From positions 14,958,868 to 15,022,867 of the forward strand of contig JABAKD010000028.1 of the NCBI GenBank assembly GCA_012845835.1: DNA of 64,000 bases, given 5' to 3'. This document shows positions 56,411 through 64,000 of the stretch, one piece after another. The stretch is from Undaria pinnatifida (taxonomy: Eukaryota; Sar; Phaeophyceae; Laminariales; Alariaceae). Both the position numbers and the translations under genes were made by a program. The notes under the pieces were generated by a model, which did not search any database, was not told the DNA's origin, and saw nothing but the letters and a program-made list of their open reading frames with translations. The first letter of the stretch is position 1; each line of letters begins with the position of its first letter.

Positions 56411-56828
56411 CGTATAACTGGTTAGAAGAGGCCCTGGCGGAGTTGAAAAAAACGTAAAAAGTAACTGGAGGGCCGGGGGTGAAAAAGAGGAGTGCGTGGT
56501 AAGTGGGGAGGGGGGGGCGGGGGGGGGGGGCAACCCAATCTGTGCGTGGAAACTATAAACCCATTTTACGGGAGAAGTCTGACGGTTGTGGAAGGAGTGC
56601 ATCAGTTTGCCATGTATGTCGTATAACTGGTTAGAAGAGGCCCTGGCGGAGTTGAAAAAAACGTAAAAAGTAACCGGAGGGCCGGGGGTGAAAAAGAGGA
56701 GTGCGTGGTAAGTGGGGAGGGGGGGGCGGGGGGGGGGGGCAACCCAATCTGTGCGTGGAAACTATAAACCCATTTTACGGGAGAAGTCTGACGGTTGTGG
56801 AAGGAGTGCATCAGTTTGCCATGTATGT
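56411..56828 (+). repeat. 209-bp tandem duplication with G tracts
   Basis: CGTATAACTGGTTAGAAGAG begins at 56411 and again at 56620, and the two 209-bp units are almost identical, including the GGGGAGGGGGGGGCGGGGGG tract and the end TCAGTTTGCCATGTATGT. This is a recent event. Confidence 0.93.
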
Positions 56829-59800
56829 ATATCCTGTAAGTTGTGCAACCGGTGAGGAGAGGGCGTAATATTCGAAGGGGAGGGGGGTAGTTGTTACAGA
56901 TGCACTTCGATTCTTCCACCTGACTTGACAATGTCAACAGTGAGAGAGAACACCGGGTTGCAACGACACTTGACCACGAAAAAAAATTAACAAGCTAAAA
57001 ACATGATTCAATCAAGTTAACAATCCTGACAGTAGTGAAACATGACACCGGCTGCAGCGGCATTTTTTATTTAACCGCACTAACAACAAGAACAAAGAAA
57101 TGTGCTTCTATTCTATCTCAGAGTTATGAAATAACCTCAGTAGGGTTACGTATGCTTGCCAGGGACACATACTGGTATTGAAATTGACGTTTGTATCTCG
57201 GCGGCAATTTGTTTTGTGATGATGGGACTTTGTAGTTGCAGTTGGTTGATGATAATTGGTTCGGTTTGGGTTAAATATTGGCCTGTGATATGATATCTCG
57301 CACCGAATACTGTAAGGAGTTTGCTTGTGGCATTCGGCTGTTCGATACTGGTATAGTGTAATAGTGTAATAGTCTAATGGTCTAATAGTCTAATAGTCTA
57401 TAGTATAGTCTATATGCAGATATCTGTAACTGTCGTATAATTATGCGAGGCACTGTTGGTCTTGTTCGTGAAGCTTCGGTTGGGTGGCTGATATCTCAGG
57501 ATCCAATTGGGCACAAAAAGCTGCAACTTTTGTTCGCGTGCATTGACGTCGCTGCAGAATGTTACAGTTGATGGGGCCTTGGCATCCGCGATACTCAGGG
57601 TATTGCTTAATAATACGGCCTGGTATGTAGACCTATGTTCGTCACGGCATCAAGGAAGACCACGGGACCACAGGACGCGTCAACACTCCAATGCATAGTC
57701 TATATGCGTACAACAAGGTGTGAAATGGCATAGGCGGTAGTAGTATATGCAACGTGCCTCGATTGATCAATGTGCTGTTGGTGCTGGACTTGAGATATAG
57801 CGTTTCCAGGCTGGCACACTCTACAAGGTGGTTTGATGATAAGTGGATGGTGGCCGTGGCTGCAAAGAAAGGCATGGGGCTCACATACCGCAAGCAGATG
57901 GGGGTGCAACACAAACACGGCTAAGAAGGGGGCCTGCAGCACTGAACTGGTCCATTGGAAAACATCATGCGGTACTTCAGACGGGCGTCGAGAGGTGTGG
58001 TACAAATGGGTGGTAAACCACTAGACTAGTCTAGCTGGAGGTGTTTCCGCCTAACACCAGTCAGATAGATGTCACAGAAAGGGCGTGCTTTGCCCAAGCA
58101 CCCTCCATGCCGTGCGAAACTTTCTTAGGGTGCCGACCGCACAAAATCTGTAACTTGAGTTTCCATCAGCTAGTGCACCTGGCTGTATTTCAAGTGAGCA
58201 CAAACACAGCGATGGCAGACGACGGGCGGCAGACGACGCCCCCGTATCTACCAAGTTACCGGTGCGTATGTTAACGCAAGCTGAGCGTAGGGACAAAAAG
58301 TAAGCCACACAAGGGCGACGAAAAGCGTGATGCAAAGGCACTGGTGACACCGCATGCAACCAAAACAAAAAAAGGCTGGTCTGGAGAAGAAACCATCTTC
58401 AAGCGAATGAAACAAACAAGACCATATCGATGCCGTTGGAGGTTTTGCAGAACAACGTGCGTGCGTGTTTTTTCCGGCGCTGAAAGGGGTGACAGGACGG
58501 AAGGACGGCCAACTGTTTTTGGTAATTGTTTGAATTATTGTGTGTAACTTTTTCCCTGGTATGATATGATAACATAATCAACCACGTCAACCACATCAAC
58601 CAGTGTAGTATTTATAAGAGGGATGTTCCCCTTCATCTCGTACATACGATGACATTATTGTATGAAAGACGATTATGCACCCCTAGTAATTTCAAGTTGT
58701 ACGTGCACGCCAACGCTACTAGCAATCAATGAGATGCAGCATTTATTTGCGGTAGGCGCCAACAACTAACTGTGGTTGACTGTAGCAGATATCAGAGGAG
58801 CGCGAAGCTCCACCACGACTTCATTGCACGGGGGGAAATCCTCGTATCTAGCGGTCGGGTGCGATGCGGTGGGTTGAAAATTATCAAGAAATGCTTACTT
58901 ACCCATCGTGTGTTTGTTTCATCTCTTCTACCGCATTTCGTCCGAAGTGTGTTGCGAGTTCGTTGGTTCACGCCGCTCGTCTGGAGGTCATATTATTACC
59001 GTACGACACCACAACACCACGGATTTGGACACCAGACCGGTGGGTACTCTAGAGGGCTCTACATAGCGTCTACAGATGTTGTTCTTTCGTCTCCAAAGCC
59101 GCACCGAACACGCCGAGCTAGTTCGTGGTCAATGCCCTAAAGTACGTATGGGTGGCATGGTACCACAGAAACAGCAACACTTCCCTCCCCTTCCCCACTA
59201 CTGCACGTGCCTGCACTCTTATCGCGAGAAGGGGTCGGCACTTACGTCGATCATAGATGCGCGTCGAATTGCGCCCACCCACGCTATGCGCTCTCAGCAG
59301 CCGATGTCCTTCGAAACCAAGAACCCCACAACAACGTGGCCGAGTGTGATACACTCTTGACCTTTGAAGATTAACAGTTTACGAGCCCAACCGATAGACA
59401 CCCAGGGGCGACAGTCTCTTTCTCGCAAATTATATCATTGTTGTCGCTAGGTGGAGTGGCTCCGTGCTAAAGCACGACACAAACAGGGACACCAAAAATG
59501 CCAAGAACAACATTTGTCCATAACCCCGACATCCCCTTGTCCCACTTCTAGTAGCACAATGATTATTATCCCTGTTTGGAACTCCTTCGTCTGCAAGGGG
59601 TCATCTTACGTTATGTTATTTTGCGAGCACAACGAAAATCTCCACTGCTCGCTACAAGCGACCATCAACACATCCGCCCGTGCTCTTCGCCACGACAAGG
59701 AAACATCACGGCAGATGCATGGCAAACGGTAATGACTCCTGCACCAATCTCGGAAATCGAAAAACCGCAACGAAAAAAACAAAACACCATATATCGATAC

Positions 59801-61419
59801 TTCGAAGTATTTATTTCAAATATCAAGTCATACGTCTAAAGTACACCGGCTACATAAAAAAAAAAAAATGGCAAGCATAAAATACACTGACGTTAGCTCC
59901 AACATCTTCCAAGTCATCAACTGTCACGGTCGAAGTTGAAAGCTTCCACCCTGTATTCAGTCGCACACTTGTGCAGTGAGATGGGACGCAAACAATTATG
60001 CACACTCACAGCAGTATCATTTATCCTATTATCGTACACCATATAGTCTCATGTATGTAAGAATCACAGCCGTTCCGCCACGTTGATTAAACAATCGAAA
60101 CATCAAATCTGCAAGCCGAGCACCACAACGGCTCTCTCCGATCGAAATCTACGAACTCCCCGAAATCCGAAGTGAATAACGATGGCATCTTTGGATATAT
60201 GCGAGTTAGATCGACACATTCTCCCCATATAAACCAAGATATGAAACCTCCTGCCCAAGCCGAAATCTCCACTTCACATGTAGTCGTACACATTCCAGGA
60301 ATATCATAAAACCCCGCTGAACGAAACCCGCAAGACGCGCGATGGTAGGGGGCGGGTCACTTCCCCGAACCCACGGCTGTTCATGTGGACCGATTGCGCC
60401 CTCTTTAAATAATGCATCTCATATATAGTTACTCTAGTCACTCAGGTCGTGGCCATCTTGTCGCGGACCGAGGTCGGTTATCCTGATCAACACGCCTCTC
60501 AATGCAAGTAAAGTAGTCAAATCGGTGACGAAGGCGAAAATATAAACTGAACACGACGACGTATAACACCCAGTACCAGTAAAAGTACATGACATTCAAA
60601 GCCGATCAAATTCGCGAAAGACTACTGCGGCTGTTTCTTCCGCCGCGTCTAACGCTTTTGATCTTGGCGTCACTGCTGCTCGACCCATATCTCTCAGCCT
60701 ACAGGATGCAATCCCGTATCGCTCGGAAGGGATTGTCTCGACATAACTACTAGGGGGTATAGGTCGCGTAATCAAGCTAGTCGACAGTCGTTGAGCGCTC
60801 GCCTCTTCCCAAACATAATCTTCATACTCCGGCATCGCCTACGAAATCGCACCCAGGTTGTCTTGTCCGACTATGCAAAGTGCTGTCGAACTTGCAAGGG
60901 TGCTGGATGATGTAAAAAGGTGGTGGCATAAGAGGCAGGGCAACCTGAGAAGGCGATTCCAGACCCAACTAAAAAACCATCTATTATGTTGTACACCGGT
61001 GCTTTTATCGCTAGACACAAAAAATGAAAAATACTGAGAAAAAAAAACGAGACTTCGAGGGGCAAGGGCGAAAATAGTACACATCCCCCAACATCCCATG
61101 ATTCCGCTACGAGAACCTCGCAGATCGAGCATGAAACCACCCAACACGACATATCAGGTGGCCATGTGGCCATGTGGCCATGCGAAAGCAGGAAGGCGAT
61201 ACTTGTGGGGGTCTTGTGTTTTGCCGCTCTGCGGAAATTCGTCGGCAGATGTAGACAGCTGCTGCGGTAGAGTTAGACACGTTCTCTCATTAGTGGAGGG
61301 TTTTCTTTTCCAACGGTAATTTACGGCCGTCTTGTGAAAGTTGGCTGTTCGTTTGCACCGGCTGAGGTTTTCACCCTGTCTATGCTCTCCTCATTTAGGC
61401 GGCAGGGAGACCACCTCAG
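56829..61419. other. No gene recognised
   Basis: This long stretch has many short ORFs but none with a domain. There is a short (GTCTAATA)n-type repeat at about 57355-57415. The minus ORF at 60596-60835 (79 codons, starts MPEYEDYVWEEASAQR) reads like protein but has no recognised family. A frame near 57530-57640 (LQNVTVDGALASAI) is faintly reminiscent of beta-helix repeats but unsupported. Confidence 0.35.
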
Positions 61420-63104
61420 TTAGGGACGCATCAGGTTGAATTCGACCCCGAAGGGGCCGTCCACGCGGTAATCCTCCGGCTTCCCGCGGATGGCGCCAAT
61501 GCCTTGCATTATCGGCAATCCGTCCTCCTTAAGAACGGGTCGAGAGGTCTCCCCGTGCATTCCGGAGACTGTGTCGGAGAAGCTGCTCCGCTCAACCCCC
61601 ACGTCGCCCTGCCAGAACTCAAGCTCGGGTACGAGGACGACGTCCCCATCTGCGGAGGTGACGCGGTCCTGGTGGTTCACGCCGATGTTGATGCGTAGCT
61701 GGGCCGTGGGGGTGGTGACGTGGAAGATGGCGTGGTTGGACTGAACGCCGAGAAGGCCCGAAAGTCCTCCTTCTTGAAGAAACTTCGCGCACCAAGTCGG
61801 GGCCGCCATGTGATCTTCCTTCAAGATCCACTCATCGAATTTCTCCTCGTACGTGCGCAGGAATCGCTGGGTCTCACTCATATGTGCGTACCGCGCTGCC
61901 CAGATTCGATCTCCTCCAAATGGCCGGCATTCGGCCGGAAGATTGGCGGAAGAAACAAATCTGTTCCCCGGCAGCTGTACTGCCACGCTGGGCATCTGGA
62001 GACCTTTGTGCTCTACGCCGTCCTTGGTAAAGCGGAAGGCTCCATTTGCCAGGCACGGCAAGGACAAGTCATCGGCGCCCGCACAGCCTGGAGCGTCGAT
62101 GGTGTAGGGATTCTCCACCTCGATCACGATGGAGCGTCCGCCGGGAGACAAGATACTGACCGCAGAGACAAGTTGCCTGTCCGGGAACTCTTCAGGCATA
62201 GGTGCGGTTAGGCGGACGTTCAGCTGGAAGTCCTCGCCGTCGGATACCAAGCTGTACCATTCATTATCCTCACCGGACCAGTCGAACTTCTGGCCGAGCA
62301 TGCCCATCATGTGCGGGTCTCCAGAAATCTGGATCGTTGCAAAGCGTGTTCGCCGAAAGAAGCATCGTGAAAAGTGATTAACCATATTGGGTCCTGATGT
62401 ACGACGGGTATCCAGACGCGGGAACCGAATAGCTTCGTGCATATCTCTTGTGATAGAAGTAAAGGGCGTAGCTACGTGTTCGTCAACACGAGCAGGTTGA
62501 GTTTGAAGCCATACAGCCTAACGCGTAACCCAGTTGTCGAGCACGTATTGCGTCTACGCGAGCAGTTTGAGTTCGAAATGGTACACCATAATTCGAAACA
62601 GCCTACGGGGTAACTCAGTGGTCAAGCAGATCTATCTGATGCCGACCACGGATCACGCGTCATGTATCATGTATCATGCGAAGGGTTAAGCGAAAGGATC
62701 CCGCAACTACGGTGTTTTATGAGCCACCGATAACCAGCGACAAGCCTGAGAAAACGAAATACAAATATTGAGAGCGACTGATATTCTTGGCCGAAGTATT
62801 TCCCGGTTTAGGTATTCGTCCATGTAAGCAGAGCACGCTCAAAGTGTACAACAAAAAAAAGAAGGATCGCAATACTTGAAAACATTTCAGGCCAAGCTAC
62901 ATAACCCGAATCACTAATTACAAACGAAATCAAGTTGTTCTAGGAAAAATCGAGTCATCAAAGGGTAAGTTTGTGTCGGGAACTCCCACTGTCCAGTAGT
63001 ACCTCCATGGCGTTCACGTAAGCAGCATTGAAACAGAGAAATATGCTGAAAATAATGTTGGCTTGACTGATTCCCCGATACCCCCCACCCCCAAAGCCAG
63101 CCAT
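61420..63104 (-). CDS. Secreted root-cap/VWD-like protein, two exons
   Basis: I propose exon 1 at 63104-63003 and exon 2 at 62328-61420. Exon 1 codes 34 residues from ATG (MAGFGGGGYRGISQ) with a hydrophobic core IIFSIFLCFNAAYVNA typical of a signal peptide, ending at donor GTACTA. Exon 2 follows acceptor CGATCCAG in the same phase 0 and opens ISGDPHMMGMLGQKFDWSGE, like the GDPH start of VWD domains and of plant root-cap/LEA-related proteins. The C-terminal part has GMHGETSRPVLKEDGLPIM and DYRVDGPFGVEFNL, which resembles the root-cap C-terminus. Total about 336 residues. The uninterrupted ORF begins at 62442, but its first 38 codons look like intron. The gene is about 1 kb from the chromosome end and has no visible damage. 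Role unknown; probably extracellular. Confidence 0.7.
62464..62630 (+). repeat. Tandem tRNA-like modules inside the root-cap-like gene's intron
   Basis: Two units of about 70 bp (AGCAGGTTGAGTTTGAAGCC at 62491 and AGCAGTTTGAGTTCGAAATG at 62561) carry B-box-like GAGTTCGAA. GTAACCCAGTTGTCGAGC (62525) and GTAACTCAGTGGTCAAGC (62610) resemble tRNA D-arm/A-box sequence. A box to B box spacing in the middle unit is about 45 nt, as in tRNAs. No full cloverleaf forms, so these look like tRNA-derived relics. Confidence 0.45.
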
Positions 63105-63423
63105 TGTCTTTAACGAGACTGTTCCATATTTAATGGCTGCTCGACGCCAAGAAAGGGTGCTATGAAGAAACGATGTTCTCATGTTTTCTTGTATCAGGTA
63201 TGCAAATAACTATCGAGCGATGTCATCGGGGTTGCAAATGGCTCCGTACGTCAGGGGATATCATACGGCCGGCAGCTGGCTTCAAAACCCGCGAATTCGT
63301 TCACGGAAAACTAGGGCAAGCTACCGAAGAACGAATCTCATGGGAATACAGCGTATCTGTGACTGCTGGTAACGAAACCCGAGCCACGGCGATATCATAT
63401 CACCACCCCGATATTGGCATAGC

Positions 63424-63604
63424 TTAGGGTTAGGGTTAGGGTTAGGGTTAGGGTTAGGGTTAGGGTTAGGGTTAGGGTTAGGGTTAGGGTTAGGGTTAGG
63501 GTTAGGGTTAGGGTTAGGGTTAGGGTTAGGGTTAGGGTAGGGTTAGGGTTAGGGTTAGGGTTAGGGTTAGGTTAGGGTTAGGGTTAGGGTTAGGGTTAGG
63601 GTTA
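63424..63604 (+). repeat. Proximal telomeric (TTAGGG)n block
   Basis: About 30 near-perfect TTAGGG units with occasional loss of one or two bases (GGGTAGGG, TTAGG). The G-rich strand points to the right edge, which marks the right edge as the chromosome-end side. Confidence 0.97.
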
Positions 63605-63751
63605 TAGTGCCGCTCCGGGCGATGTGGGAATCGGGTGACGTCATGCCTAGCACCAAAAAAAATTCAGCTCCTTAGCTAAGTCTGGGTCACCGGCAGTGGT
63701 TAGGATTTGATTCTTTCGCGAGTTAGGGTTAGATGAAAAGAGACTATATTC
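63605..63751. repeat. Unique spacer between two telomeric blocks
   Basis: About 147 bp without telomeric units except an isolated GTTAGGGTTAG near 63722. It contains a CRE-like palindrome TGACGTCA. It may be a subtelomeric element trapped by telomere addition on both sides. Confidence 0.8.
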
Positions 63752-64000
63752 TTAGGGTTAGGGTTAGGGTTAGGGTTAGGGTAGGGTTAGGGTAGGGTTA
63801 GGTTAGGGTTAGGGTTAGGGTTAGGGTTAGGGTAGGGTTAGGGGTTAGGGTTAGGGTTAGGGTTAGGGTTAGGGTTAGGGTTAGGGTTAGGGTTAGGGTA
63901 GGGTTAGGGTAGGGTTAGGGTAGGGTTAGGGTTAGGGTTAGGGTTAGGGTTAGGGTTAGGGTTAGGGTTAGGGTTAGGGTTAGGGTAGGGTTGGGTTAGG
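63752..64000 (+). repeat. Distal telomeric (TTAGGG)n block
   Basis: TTAGGG array running to the window edge, with more GGGTAGGG-type variants than the proximal block. Confidence 0.97.

Noticed and set aside
1-64000. CRISPR arrays, bacterial operons or rRNA genes
   Set aside because: No short regular repeats with unique spacers, no operon-like ORF packing and no rRNA-like sequence were seen; introns and telomeres indicate a nuclear eukaryotic genome.

Overview
This window looks like the end of a nuclear chromosome (or scaffold) of a photosynthetic stramenopile, most likely a brown alga of the Ectocarpus type. Four things point that way. Long (TTAGGG)n arrays run off the right edge with the G-rich strand pointing outward. 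Genes have spliceosomal introns of about 120-750 bp. A cysteine-rich, multi-membrane protein carries polymorphic-membrane-protein (Pmp)-like GGAI repeats, a type I associate with brown algal genomes. Ty1/copia, MITE and tRNA-derived SINE-like repeats are common. The species assignment is inference; no search was run.

Layout from left to right. Positions 1-3560 are a diverged satellite with a two-part unit of about 228 bp, ending in a recent 620-bp tandem duplication. It is followed by low-complexity CCGTGCGGTGC blocks (4190-4815). From 7 to 37.6 kb, all on the + strand, lie exons coding for Pmp-like repeats. Four are exactly 81 nt with phase-1 introns on both sides (7032-7112, 9086-9166, 14963-15043, 21050-21130). 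A 78-nt relative is at 29864-29941, a long repeat exon at 33502-33825, and the cysteine-rich and multi-TM C-terminus ends at 37565. They may be one roughly 30-kb gene or the remains of several. Between them sit a degraded copia fragment (10.8-12.8 kb, +), a G-tract repeat family with a 172-bp tandem repeat (16.2-18.2 kb), and a nearly complete but disabled 7.07-kb copia element (22132-29198, coding on the - strand, two 639-bp LTRs).

From 30.5 to 45 kb there are two copies of a tRNA-derived SINE-like repeat (30.9 kb and 38.2 kb) and three near-identical MITEs of 269-272 bp with 4-bp target duplications (31.7, 42.7, 44.1 kb). Positions 43515-50746 are bounded by inverted repeats of about 115-125 bp. 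This interval encloses a decayed multi-exon minus-strand gene that looks transposase-like. From 52.6 to 56.9 kb come more copies of the G-tract repeat, with homopolymer G runs up to 26 nt, and a broken copy of the multi-TM C-terminal domain (53750-54235).

The telomere-proximal gene (61420-63104, -) encodes a predicted secreted protein with a GDPH/VWD-like start resembling the root-cap family. It ends about 0.3 kb from the first telomeric array. Most of the rest, including most of 54-61 kb, has no gene I can support. The ORFs there are short, overlap on both strands and lack recognisable domains.
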